64,000 nt of DNA from positions 9,840,587-9,904,586 of the forward strand of contig OX246743.1 in assembly GCA_945910005.1 (NCBI GenBank). The letters are read 5' to 3'. Below the pieces are notes generated by a model, which ran no database searches, was not told the origin of the DNA, and saw only the letters and a list, made by a program, of their open reading frames with translations. This DNA comes from Isoperla grammatica (Eukaryota > Arthropoda > Insecta > Plecoptera > Perlodidae). Position 1 is the stretch's first letter; each line of letters begins with the position of its first letter. The position numbers and the translations under genes were made by a program. This document shows, piece by piece, positions 23,821-35,592 of this stretch.

Positions 23821-25308
23821 CATCTCTGGACACTCGCCTTCAGCTACGCTCGTCGTGTCCATGCATAGCCGCTAGGGCGATGCATCTCTGGACACTCGCC
23901 TTCAGCTACGCTCGTCGTGTCCATGCATAGCCGCTAGGGCGATGCATCTCTGGACACTCGCCTTCAGCTACGCTCGTCGTGTCCATGCATAGCCGCTAGG
24001 GCGATGCATCTCTGGACACTCGCCTTCAGCTACGCTCGTCGTGTCCATGCATAGCCGCTAGGGCGATGCATCTCTGGACACTCGCCTTCAGCTACGCTCG
24101 TCGTGTCCATGCATAACCGCTAGGGCGATGCATCTCTGGACACTCGCCTTCAGCTACGCTCGTCGTGTCCATGCATAGCCGCTAGGGCGATGCATCTCTG
24201 GACACTCGCCTTCAGCTACGCTCGTCGTGTCCATGCATAGCCGCTAGGGCGATGCATCTCTGGACACTCGCCTTCAGCTACGCTCGTCGTGTCCATGCAT
24301 AGCCGCTAGGGCGATGCATCTCTGGACACTCGCCTTCAGCTACGCTCGTCGTGTCCATGCATAGCCGCTAGGGCGATGCATCTCTGGACACTCGCCTTCA
24401 GCTACGCTCGTCGTGTCCATGCATAGCCGCTAGGGCGATGCATCTCTGGACACTCGCCTTCAGCTACGCTCGTCGTGTCCATGCATAGCCGCTAGGGCGA
24501 TGCATCTCTGGACACTCGCCTTCAGCTACGCTCGTCGTGTCCATGCATAACCGCTAGGGCGATGCATCTCTGGACACTCGCCTTCAGCTACGCTCGTCGT
24601 GTCCATGCATAACCGCTAGGGCGATGCATCTCTGGACACTCGCCTTCAGCTACGCTCGTCGTGTCCATGCATAGCCGCTAGGGCGATGCATCTCTGGACA
24701 CTCGCCTTCAGCTACGCTCGTCGTGTCCATGCATAACCGCTAGGGCGATGCATCTCTGGACACTCGCCTTCAGCTACGCTCGTCGTGTCCATGCATAACC
24801 GCTAGGGCGATGCATCTCTGGACACTCGCCTTCAGCTACGCTCGTCGTGTCCATGCATAGCCGCTAGGGCGATGCATCTCTGGACACTCGCCTTCAGCTA
24901 CGCTCGTCGTGTCCATGCATAACCGCTAGGGCGATGCATCTCTGGACACTCGCCTTCAGCTACGCTCGTCGTGTCCATGCATAACCGCTAGGGCGATGCA
25001 TCTCTGGACACTCGCCTTCAGCTACGCTCGTCGTGTCCATGCATAGCCGCTAGGGCGATGCATCTCTGGACACTCGCCTTCAGCTACGCTCGTCGTGTCC
25101 ATGCATAGCCGCTAGGGCGATGCATCTCTGGACACTCGCCTTCAGCTACGCTCGTCGTGTCCATGCATAGCCGCTAGGGCGATGCATCTCTGGACACTCG
25201 CCTTCAGCTACGCTCGTCGTGTCCATGCATAGCCGCTAGGGCGATGCATCTCTGGACACTCGCCTTCAGCTACGCTCGTCGTGTCCATGCATAGCCGCTA
25301 GGGCGATG
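23821..25308. repeat. 62-bp satellite, 24 nearly identical head-to-tail copies
   Basis: The word CATCTCTGGACAC recurs every 62 bp without a single length change, from 23821 to a last copy at 25247, giving exactly 24 units. The unit is 37/62 G+C, in strong contrast to its A+T-rich flanks. Within each unit, TGGACAC (unit bases 7-13) can pair with GTGTCCA (35-41), and ATGCAT occurs twice. The main variation is CATAGCC versus CATAACC. In the segment 24500-25060 these variants follow AAG AAG AAG, a three-unit higher-order pattern. Such uniformity means recent amplification or active homogenisation. The 62-bp length shifts frame at each copy and no coding role is likely. Confidence 0.97.
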
Positions 25309-25309
25309 C

Positions 25310-26690
25310 ACGCGTTTATGGAACGGTTAAAAACTAATCGATAAAAAATAATTTCTCCCACGCCCGAAAATTGCCGGCCTACAACTTCCGTTTGTTCATT
25401 TCCGTTGAATAATAACCAATAAGAAGAACGCACCGAGATGGAGCGTTGTGATTGGTCAGCGCGTCACGGCTGGCTGGACTAATTGTCTTTCCGTCTGAAC
25501 GAGTGTGTTAGACGCCAATTACTACACAGCTAATGCATGTAATGCTGCATTACAGGTTAATAGAGGTTTCAAACTGCAAGAAACACATTACTCAGAGACG
25601 ATGAGTGGAGAGTCACGTGACCATTGTAAGAAACTAGTTCCATTCTGTCCCGTTAGGGAAGACGGGACACTCTTGCTTCCTTTTGACATTCACGCATACA
25701 TTATTTTGACAATTGTATTAACAGGCGTTGCTGAATCTTTTCTCTAAGACCTGTTCACAATTGAAATAAGATTCTCAATACGCAATTGTGAAATAAGAAC
25801 CAACTAGTTCATAACAGTTGCCTATAGTTCCTTATGTCAACAACAATAAGTTACAATTCTTCAATAATGCATCTTATGTTGTGGGATTATTATTTGACAT
25901 TTTATAAAGAACAAAGGTACATAAATAAATTAACACCATTATAAGCCCAATGCAGTTTTCCCATTTTGATTTAATATTGCATATAATATCAATCTAGAAA
26001 TTGGGAGAATTCTTCACTGTCAGCATAGATCGAGTAACACTGGGAGGAGAAAGAATCACCATCATCTCCAATTTATATTGAAGATTGATCGTAGGTAGGC
26101 CTATACATCAACATCAGATAATTTAAAATCATGTAGTTAATAAATTCTCATGTTTAACCAATCGCTCATCCATAAACCGATATTTATCGAAAAATTCTTG
26201 GCAGCTCTTTGGAAGTACATTTATTTTTATCTTATAGAAAGAAATAATGTTTTAAAGGAAGAGATTTTCTGGTTCTCAACAGCAGAACATTTTTTTTTAT
26301 TTTTAGCAATTCTTTTCATTTCTATTTCAGTCTATCCATTATATCGCACACTGTTGCGATCATTCTACAGTCTTAACAGTTTTTTCTGTCGTTTCCCCTT
26401 AATTAAATTAAAATCATAATCATCCCAATATGAAACAAATGGCATATTAATGATATTTGATATTTTGTTACACAGTACTACATGAGAAATTGAAACAAAT
26501 TGAAGTAAATTGTATTGCAAGAGTAGGTCTCATTGGTAGCACGATTATTTATTCGCACCATCTTAAAACAACTTAAACAGTCGACTAATCAAGACGAGAG
26601 ATGAATCTAGTGAAACCGGTAAGGTAGGCAGCAGAGTGAAGCGTGCCTAGTCGCGTGGTCTGTCTGTAGGTCGTACGCTGGTGGTCTGCT
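25310..26690. other. gene-free sequence
   Basis: The first 200 bases after the satellite are moderately CpG-containing (25365-25510). Frames of 80 codons (25505-25747) and 89 codons (26150-26419, hydrophobic, Phe-rich) are open on the plus strand but unrecognised. The hydrophobicity of the second follows from T-rich sequence. Confidence 0.5.
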
Positions 26691-26733
26691 CGTCTCAAAC
26701 CACCCTGACAGGGTTAATCTCTTACGTCACGAC

Positions 26734-27020
26734 TTAGGGGTGGGTATTACAACCCTTGCAGCGTTGAGATGGGCACGCATTAATTATCTTCTCAAAGGGT
26801 GAGTTGGAAGAAACAACCCTTCCGTCTCGACCTTGTTCAGTTTGCGCGGGAAAGTGAACGGAGGTGCCCCGAGGTGGTATGTTGTAATCAAGGTCAGATC
26901 ATTAGGGTGGGTATTACCCCGTTTACCAAAGGAAGAACCAGCATCAATTATCTCCTCAAGGGGTGAGTTTAGACTTAGAAGGAAACAAAACAACCCTTCA
27001 GACTTGACCTCGTTAAGTAA
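26734..27020. repeat. diverged direct duplication (about 178-bp offset)
   Basis: Two segments (26734-26840 and 26912-27020) share in order TTAGGGGTGGGTATTAC, CATTAATTATCTTCTCAA or CATCAATTATCTCCTCAA, GGGTGAGTT, GAAACAA then CAACCCTTC, and GACCTTGTTCAGT or GACCTCGTTAAGT. Overlapping frames on both strands (84 codons minus, 74 plus) cover it and are unrecognised. The conservation of several separate blocks against a diverged background is unusual for an old duplication. Confidence 0.6.
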
Positions 27021-27174
27021 ATATATGTGTGTTGTCACTTGGCAGAAAGTATGCTAGATTTACTTATATCACATACAGACCCATGTCAAAGGGCCAACCA
27101 ACTATATTTCAAATATATATCTTCATCCTAAGGAGACTTTTACTTTCGTTGTTTTGCGCTTTTTTAATGCAATT

Positions 27175-27290
27175 TAGATTATGAGAGGATGATAACATAA
27201 TATAAAGATCAAGGAAGATAAAAAAAAATCTAGATTGTGTAACTCGAACCCACGTCTCTCGTTTCAAACATCGACCACCTAATAAAACCG
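27175..27290 (-). mobile_element. tRNA-derived SINE (family B), minus strand
   Basis: On the minus strand a box-A-like stretch (complement of about 27269-27283) precedes GTGGGTTCGAGTTAC (box B, complement of 27238-27252). The tail toward lower coordinates has GAGGATGATA and AAAGATCAAG words, also found next to the copies at 40330 and 50350. Confidence 0.5.
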
Positions 27291-27299
27291 CTCGAATTA

Positions 27300-28840
27300 A
27301 TTCTTGTCGCATATATTTACAGCCTCGTCAAACAACGTGGCATAATTTTCCGAAGTGTTAAAAATAAAAATGCCAACCCTACTACTATGATATATGGTTT
27401 TCCTTCCGATGCGCTGATAAGGTGTAGTAGCTAGTGGAAAGTAGTGATAAGGATTCGTCCGTTTGACGTCGAAATAAATCCGTCCAATCACTTTCTTGCG
27501 TGCGTAACACTGTCTCGGGGCACTTTTCCAAAGACTACTTATATACCCTCCTTGTTAGCGACAGGAGACCCAATTTACATATTCGAAGTCGAGGGCTTAT
27601 ACTCCATTCAGAAAACTACATGTGGATTTTCTTTTTTTTTTTTTACCTAGCGATTTCGTCACTTTTCTAATCTTCGATACTTTTGTGACGTCAGAAGGGG
27701 AAGTGGAAGGGGGGGGGGGGGGTATTTTGACGGTTCACGGACCGCAAGAGATTGGGGAAGCCCATCAGTCATCAGAGTATGATTTTGTCTCGATAAGATC
27801 GAATCACGTTCAGCCGACCTTTAAACGAATACTATATAATATTCAATGTTTGTGTATCCAGAAATAAGGTTTTAAAATTAAGAAACAAACCAAGTTTAAA
27901 AAAATGGGAGAGAAAATATAGGAAAAAAGACAAAATGAACTAATGATTTTAAGTGATAAGAGTCTCGAACACATTTTGCAATCCTTAATCTTAACATCAT
28001 TAGTACGGTACATCCGAATATAATAGGAAAGGAACAAAACAAAAAGCAAAAATGAGTAGTTTTTAAAAACGTTAATAAATTAGAAATGTTTTGTTTGGAT
28101 GGTGTAAATAAAATGTTAAATAAATAAAATATGAAACAACTAAAGCTAAAGTGGACTCGGCACCTCCATCAAAATATTAACTATAGAATAGTTTCCAAGA
28201 AAATGCGTGGAAATAATTTAGTGAAACTAATTTTGTGATAGCATGCATGAAGATAACATATTTACTTATTTATAAATAAGTGTCCAAAAAGTAGAACCGA
28301 AAGAAAAATTTCGATTTTTTCATTGTTTTCCAATTTTAATTTTAAGACAGTAACTTTTGTCTGTGTCTAACTTTTGTATGTGTTCATATTATTTATTTTT
28401 ATAATACAGATTTGTGATTGTCTTTATTTGTTCAGACCACGGTATGACCAGGAATTAATATATCATTCAAATTTAGTTTATTGCTGCAAATGTATGTAGC
28501 CTGATTCAGATTCAGTTCAACTAGTAATAGTAATTTATACATTAGTTACATTAAGTTACAATAATTGTATGTTCCTGTTGCTTAATTGAAGTTATTTAAT
28601 CGTTTCAAATTTTAAATAATTTCTATGTGAAAAAAATAACATCATCCAATTAGTACAGATCTATACTTTTTCTGATAATAATATTTTACTTATTCCATAT
28701 TCACTAGTGAAAAGGACTAAAAGAATGTAACAAAATAATTTAAGCATTTGAATGTATTCAAAAAATCCAACAACAAAATTACAATTTCCAATATTATTTG
28801 TTTCCTACAATCTATCGTATATTCCCGCTAGGTTAATCGA
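27300..28840. other. gene-free A+T-rich sequence
   Basis: A T11 run (about 27632-27643) and a G14 run (27709-27722) lie within overlapping short open frames that I do not believe. Otherwise A+T-rich and without recognisable content. Confidence 0.5.
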
Positions 28841-28849
28841 GACGATATC

Positions 28850-29060
28850 TCATTATAACAATACCGGAGTTGCCCCGTCGGGGGTATGATAAGGCCACGT
28901 CACAATGTCGTCGTTAGGTTGGTAGACTTGACTTACCGCCTAGCGTGACGCCCTGTCAATAGACCGGCATGCAAATGAAGGGACGCCAACATAGCGACAT
29001 AGCGGGGCGAACCAGCGGGGAAATTATTAGGACAAGATTTAATCAAATTTCACGCTGTTG
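28850..29060. promoter_or_regulatory. CpG-rich patch with POU octamer (candidate enhancer)
   Basis: A short G+C- and CpG-rich island contains the octamer ATGCAAAT (about 28969-28976), a CACGTCAC word and several GCGACATAGCG-like direct repeats (28992-29003). It lacks a long open frame. It looks more like a regulatory element than an exon. Confidence 0.25.
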
Positions 29061-30900
29061 GTTCTCAGTCAGTCACTGACTTGTGACTTGTGTAAGCGGA
29101 TTGATAGAAATTGTAAATGTATTTGTTTGACAATAGGTATACATATGAGATTGTGTATAACAAGTTTGCATAGGGACGATCGTGGATTGGAAGTCCTGTC
29201 ACTTCTAGATATTATAATGTATGTGCGCGAAACAGTTGACGTATTGACTGAAGACACGGTCCGTAAATCCCCTGCTCGTTGAACTTTTAAGTAACACAGA
29301 CCTTGACTGAAGATAGTATTGACAATCACATTTTTATCAAGCTAATGCCGAATACTATGAGAACAATAACAACAGCTTTTATAATAACCATGTCAATAAT
29401 AAAAATAAATAGTAATAACAACAACAGAAAACTTACTGAACATGGTGATTGCTTTTTCAAAGATACAATTGGATTATGCAATGTTCCTTTGAATTAAAAA
29501 TTATACAATTACAAAAAAATATTGGTTAGTAATGGAAATATTGCTTTTAATGTTATAATTTTAATTCGAAGTGATAAGAAGAAATATCAACCTTTATCAA
29601 GAAAAATCTCATGGCTGACCAATTTGAACATTGGATGACCACGTACTTAGCCAGCGTACTAATCCAGCGTACTAATCAGTAATCAGTTTTACAATAGGTA
29701 GGCTACTGTATACTCCAATTATGTCTTAAATTAAAACTAGAAGTAATATTCATACAAAATTATCGTTATAATAACAGTAATAGTAAAAAAATCCATTCTT
29801 CAAAATAAATCTATAAACACTATCTTTTATGACAATAATAACTAAAACAATAAACTGTAATGCATCTAAATATATAAAAAAAGTCAATGAAAATGCTAAT
29901 TAATGTCTCCAATAAGATTAAAATGCAAGACATACAACGTTAATATTTATGAAACAGGTAAAGAAGCGTAGTAGTAATATAAACATCTATACACAATACA
30001 CATTAAACCACATTACATTAGAAATAGAAAAATTAAATGATACAGATAAAACAAATATAATTATAATAATTACTTGTCGTTTATTAAGTTGTAACAACAA
30101 ATGTAGCTTGTTATATCTGACTACTCTACTGCATAATACAAATGCGTAAAAACCGGTTTGAACTATTCGATTAACCTTTTTAAGAATAATTCTACCATTA
30201 ACACTTCAAAATCCGGATTTTTTTTAAATAAAATATTTCACGAACAATGTCACAGTCAATTTCCAGTATATCTCAGTGAATAGTGAACTAGAGTACATTA
30301 TAACACGGTGCACTAAATAAGGATATTTTCACTCCAAAATATATAATAAGCACAGACGCGTTTTAGTCACAACTAGAACTGATAACATATTTTAATTTCA
30401 AATTTAAGAAAATAAACGTAAAATCCGTATTGGAACTGTTTCCCCTACACAAATCACTACCACTACAAGTGCTACAAGTTAGAAGTGATTCGATCGCAAG
30501 CTCCCTTCGTAATATCGTCCTTATAGTTATTATATTATATATGTGATAAGTACTGATTTCATAATAATATGTAGTGAATTTATATTAAGTGCATGCTAAC
30601 AAAATATTTTAAAGGATAGAATTTTATAACAGTCCACGCTAATAACTGTTTTTGTAAAACGACAAACAAAAATATTTTTCATAAATGAGGTTTTTAGATC
30701 ATTTAGTTTACATAAATAAATAAAATGAATATAGTATAATACATTTTGGTTTGTATATTGTTCTTCCCATGTATTGAACCCCTCACTACCCCACTAAAAT
30801 TAGCATTGTAACACCTCACCACCCAACTCACATCAATACAGGGTTGGTAAACCCGCTAAGAATGCAAATAAGTTAATTCAAGACGTTTCTATTCAACAAG
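29061..30900. other. gene-free A+T-rich sequence
   Basis: Very A+T-rich with frequent stops; frames of 64-86 codons are unrecognised. Confidence 0.55.
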
Positions 30901-31030
30901 TTAGCAACGCCGATCTCGACCGAGCCGAGAGAGAAAGAGAGAGAGAGAGACACGGAACAGCTTCGCAGTGTTAATTACCCGAAGCAGTGACGTCATACTA
31001 TGCCGTGAACTTGACATTGTTGCCAGATGT
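30901..31030. promoter_or_regulatory. GA tract followed by a CRE-type site
   Basis: A GAGA microsatellite (about 30928-30950) is followed within 45 bases by TGACGTCA (30987-30994), the palindromic CREB/ATF site. GAGA tracts near such sites are common in insect promoters, but no transcript evidence is visible. Confidence 0.25.
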
Positions 31031-34000
31031 TTATAGCACGTTGTACACTGAACACGAATGTACACACTGCACAAGGTTAAAGAAATTGTCTGCATTAACA
31101 ATTAAATATTATTATAATCACACAATTTATGTCAAATTGTCAATAATAATTAGTAACTATAAATTAAATGTTTAAAAACAGTTGATAAAATATAAATGAT
31201 ACAAACAAAACAAAATTCGAAATCAAAATCAAAATTTACCGAAAATATTACATAAATATAATATTGTATTCATATTTTATAATTTAATGCCACGACAATT
31301 TTATGAGATAAAATCATTTGTAGGCCGTCTATGCACAATTTATTAATAAAATAAATCAAATGAAAAAAAACTCAATGAATGGTAATAAAGTCAGAGTTTT
31401 TGGAAATATAATTACTGATCTATTGTGGATCTTATCAGTTTTCCACCAACCTTTTTTTGTAATTTTCAATTGCAGCTCAACATAACACAGAAACTTGCCC
31501 CTCCCCCAACCACACCCACACCTACAAACTTAAGTACCATAACCGTAATTATGAACATAAGCCACCTATATAGTGAATGTCAAGACTGAGCCACGCGTAG
31601 GCTACTATAAACATAACCTGATGTCTATTGGCTTCAGTGTTCTTGTTTAGAACACATAACAATATAGGCGACTCGCACCAGTCTATTCCGTCACATCTCA
31701 CACTCACTCTGATAATAAAACTTTACTGCAGCCAACTGTACTACTAACCATAAGGCTTGAATGAGATGCATTATATCCCATCCCCTAACGGGGTAGGCAA
31801 AACCCACACGTGACAGCTCAAAACGGCCACCGAGTATTCAAATTAAATGGAGCTTTGCATATGAGTTCAAAATTCCTTTCTTCTCTTCGGGTGATTTTTT
31901 TTTGTATTAGTCCTTTGACATCAAGTTCCCCCCTGAAGTTTTTTTCTCGACTTTCATTAGGTGGGTATTGTGAAGGTTGTATATATCTCTGGGATGCATG
32001 CATAGAATCTTCGGTCGTATGCCTCTCTCCCTCCCTCCCTCCCTACATCGGTTGGACTGCGGTGCATGGTAGGTAAAATAAATACAGGATGTTGGGACAG
32101 AAAGGGTTGAGAGTAAGGTTGAACGATGAGAAATAACAGCAGGTTCGATGCAAGGACGAAGAATCCTCTCATTCTACTGTCTACTATCTTGTGAAAAGAG
32201 TCTTGGTTGCAAGGGATGGTGAAATTTAATATTTGGTGTCTTGTGTCCACGTAAAGAAGGTATTTAAATTTTTGCATAGTTCCTAGGAATGAACGAATGT
32301 AGGCACCGATGCTTGTTTTTTTGTTTTTTTACAAAATAGTACATAACCAAATAAATGGAACAAAAATTATCGCCGTTGTAATGGTTTACGAATTTCTAAA
32401 ATACAAAAAAACGAATCTTGCTAAATATTTACTCAAAATGTATAAGTTTACAATCTTTGTTTATATTTTAATTACAACCATGTAAAATGTCACAATTATT
32501 TAAAAAAAAAACTTTTCTAAGCTTTTCCTTAAATATAATTATTTGTATTTGAGAGTATGATAGGAAATGCAGTAATAAACGAGTCAGAAAGTCTTACATA
32601 AAAATGATTAACCATGAATAAAATAAATATTAACATAATGTCCATTATCTTGAAGTGTCAGCATAAACCTTACACATCGTCCAACGTGTAAACGTACATC
32701 AAATCTCCAAACACAATTTTAAACCACTCCCAAACTTCCCGTTCTTTAGTTACAATAGAGCGCGCGAGCGCGTAGACTTAAAAGTTGCCGGAATTTTCAA
32801 GCATCCTATGTATGACGCTCCTTGTATTTCTGTTTATGCATACATCTACATAATGTGAAATGGTTTGCGGTAGTCGACGGAAAGAGAGGAGCCGTATGGT
32901 AAACTAGCGAAGAGGGAGATATAGACTGGAAGTGGGAGACAGAGAGAGGGAAGAGAAGAGAAGAGAAGAGAGAAAGAGAGAGAGAGAGTTGGTTGACGAT
33001 TTCGTATTTTTTTTATTACCAAACCCTTCCCTTAATTTGCATGTGTGTTGTTGCAAAGGTAGGCTGCGTGCTTGTCTAACTGAACTGAATGGCGTTTTTA
33101 ATGTGACCGGTGACAGAAGCTGTTTTGCATACGAGCCTTCTATGCTTGAGGACAAAACTCAAACCGATGTCAAATCCGTCTATTCTTCTTGCAAGTCGTA
33201 TTCATCAGAGCTCATTCAGAAACCATGCACTGTGTTCTTCCGTGACAGTTTTTGTGTGTGTGTCGTGAGTGTTTTTCGAGTGGCCGGATAGAAAAAAGTG
33301 TTATTAAGTTATATATTATTATTAGGTATTGGGTGTATTAGGTTTCTAAAATTAAAACTAATGTAAACATCTTTGGATAGTTTTAAATCTTTAATGTTAT
33401 CTAAGCTGAGGTGATATATTTTAATTCGTGAAAAATCTAAGAAATGTTGAAAACATAAACGACAAAATTAATTTATGATCGAGTTTGTGTGAGATAAACG
33501 AATTTATTGCTTCAACCCTCCTGACTAGTTTGTATCGCGTATTTGCATACTTATTTCTAAATCTTGTTCGATCATTCAATTGCATAATATATAATAGAGG
33601 TACTACATAGCAGTCAGTCTACAACTAATTTTAAAAAAGTTCAAATTGCGGGATTTAGTTTTTTGGTTCGTAAAAAATATTTGTTACCATTGAAAGTTCG
33701 TAACCGTGGCAGGGAACATTTCTCCTAGAAGTGAATAGCTAATGTGAGAGATTCTTGACAGTTTTATTACCAACATAACAACGCCAAGCTACCCATTAAT
33801 TCACTTTAATTTTTAAACAGGTCTCTCATGAACTCTTAACCCCAATTACGAAATAGATAACAATTATTCAATACTCTACAATGGTGTTACGAATTTAAAT
33901 TGTAACGACTTTTTAAAATAGCGTTATAGTGAAATATTATACACTAAACAGAGGCAATTATTTTAAAATTAAATTAGTATTTTTTGTTCAACAATTCTCG

Positions 34001-34380
34001 TACGCAAGACATAATAACTAATTATGACTCGATCAAATTGTAAAGTAAAAATATTATGTATTTAATCTAGCTTTTTAATGTAGACCAGGCTACATATCCG
34101 ATTGATTCCATAATATAAAATAAACGTCAATAAATAATAATTTATATTAACTTCGTTAGTTAACACGTTTGAAACGCGACGATTATTGATTTTTTAATCT
34201 TGAAACAAAGAACGTACCACTTATGTTACGAGCTGATTAGCATGAAAAGCACCACCGAACACATCACACTGAACAGGGAACAGACAAGTGAACAAACTTA
34301 CTAAACATGAACTCGCAACACCCAACAACAAACAATGATAGTAAATTGCTGTGAAATATGTGTGAAAACAGTGAACGAAG
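31031..34380. other. gene-free sequence with a GA-rich tract
   Basis: A purine tract of AGAGA and GAAGA words covers about 32925-32990. Frames of 83-119 codons on both strands at 32904-33291 overlap it. The 119-codon plus-strand frame (32932-33291) begins in the purine tract and shows no recognisable domain. The rest is A+T-rich. Confidence 0.45.
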
Positions 34381-34394
34381 CCGTCGAGCTATCG

Positions 34395-34470
34395 TGCGTC
34401 GCTACAGTTCCGCCATGTTGGATTGAGGTGCGCGTCGGCGTCGATAAGGGAGGGAATCAAGCGCAGCGTT
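34395..34470 (+). promoter_or_regulatory. candidate promoter with YY1/Pho-like site
   Basis: CCGCCATGTTGGA at about 34410-34422 matches the GCCAT core of YY1/Pleiohomeotic sites, which often sit at or just downstream of transcription starts in TATA-less promoters. The flanks (TCGTGCGTCGC, GGTGCGCGTCGGCGTCG) are CpG-dense. Direction is inferred from the splice donor 1.2 kb to the right. Confidence 0.3.
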
Positions 34471-35592
34471 CACTGTGGGAGTGGGAGGGTAGTCAAAGGG
34501 GGTGGAAAAAATAAAGATGGAGTTGAAAGCAAACAGGAAGAACCACGAGAGAAAGAAACGCGACTACCAAACGAGACGACGACTTTTCTCTGTTTCCTTT
34601 CCTTTCCTTCTTTCTTTCTTTTCAACTTCTTTTCCCTCTTCTATCCACCCCGCAACCCTCTTCGCGGGGACAATTCTGCTTCTGCGTTGTGGTAGCGTTC
34701 ACCCGTCTCTGTCGCTCTCGCACACAATCCACCCAGCATACACACATATACGGGGATATACGTGAAGGCATCAGAGTTTTTGGTTCGAAGAAAGCTAACC
34801 GGAGACTGTACAGAAGAGAACACGACGCCAGGACCGACGCCTAGTACGCACACGCTACGCGTCGAGACGTCGCAAGCTGAAGGCAGGCACAACAAACGGC
34901 ACTTTTATTCCTGGTTCGTCCTTCCTCAAGACACCTCGCTTCTCTCCTTCCAGGTAGCCAACCTCCTCAATCACATCTCTCACTCATACCACTAGACAAA
35001 CACTCAACCGTCTAACAAACATTCATTACATTTACACAAACCTTAAAAAAAACATTTTAAATTTTTATTCAATTCATTAAAATAATCGATTCAATCGAAA
35101 ATATTTTCTGTTCACACACACAGACCAATTTTTTTTTATTTTTTTATTATCTTGACACAAAATCGTTTCTCCCCACACATTGTCGTTACTCTTGAACCCA
35201 CGTCGATCGACTCTCGCTCATTATTTCATCCGAATGTCCATCGAACTTCATTACTTATTCATCGCACGCAAACACATCACCTATTCTTAGCTAAACCTTG
35301 GACATTCCAATTCACAAATACCATTATCCAGAATAACACTCGACTGACATTTCAACTAGGCAACTATAAATTATTCACTTGGTACACTCGAAAACACGTG
35401 CACCGTTTATTTAACACTGACATCACCGCCCGCCTGTCTGTCAAATATCCTCACACTTGTTTCTCCCGGACGAACGACGAAGAGGGCTGTGGAAGAGACA
35501 CGACCGCAATCAACGACAGAGGAGGCCGAAGATGATTGACTGCCGAAACGTCGAGTGCCAGACGAAACTTCCGAAAACAATTCGCTACAATG
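34470..35592 (+). other. candidate 5' exon (mostly untranslated) ending at ATG plus splice donor
   Basis: The segment ends in CTACAATG directly followed by GTGAGT (ATG at 35590-35592, donor at 35593). This is a good insect-type start context with a near-ideal 5' splice site. An alternative start at 35532 is open through the donor and would give about 20 residues before splicing, in another frame. The 1.1 kb before it is more CpG-containing than the following sequence and has overlapping short frames (127 codons at 35152-35535) without recognisable domains, as expected of a long leader. What follows is A+T-rich and intron-like. I cannot identify the gene. The ATG/donor pairing could be chance. 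Confidence 0.3.

Noticed and set aside
23821..25308. CRISPR-like array
   Set aside because: There are no unique spacers: the whole 62-bp unit is repeated head to tail. The sequence is eukaryotic and has no cas genes.
35152..35535. 127-codon frame as a protein gene
   Set aside because: Composition is His-, Thr- and Arg-rich without domain character, and it overlaps the candidate untranslated leader. I kept the segment only as a possible 5' exon.
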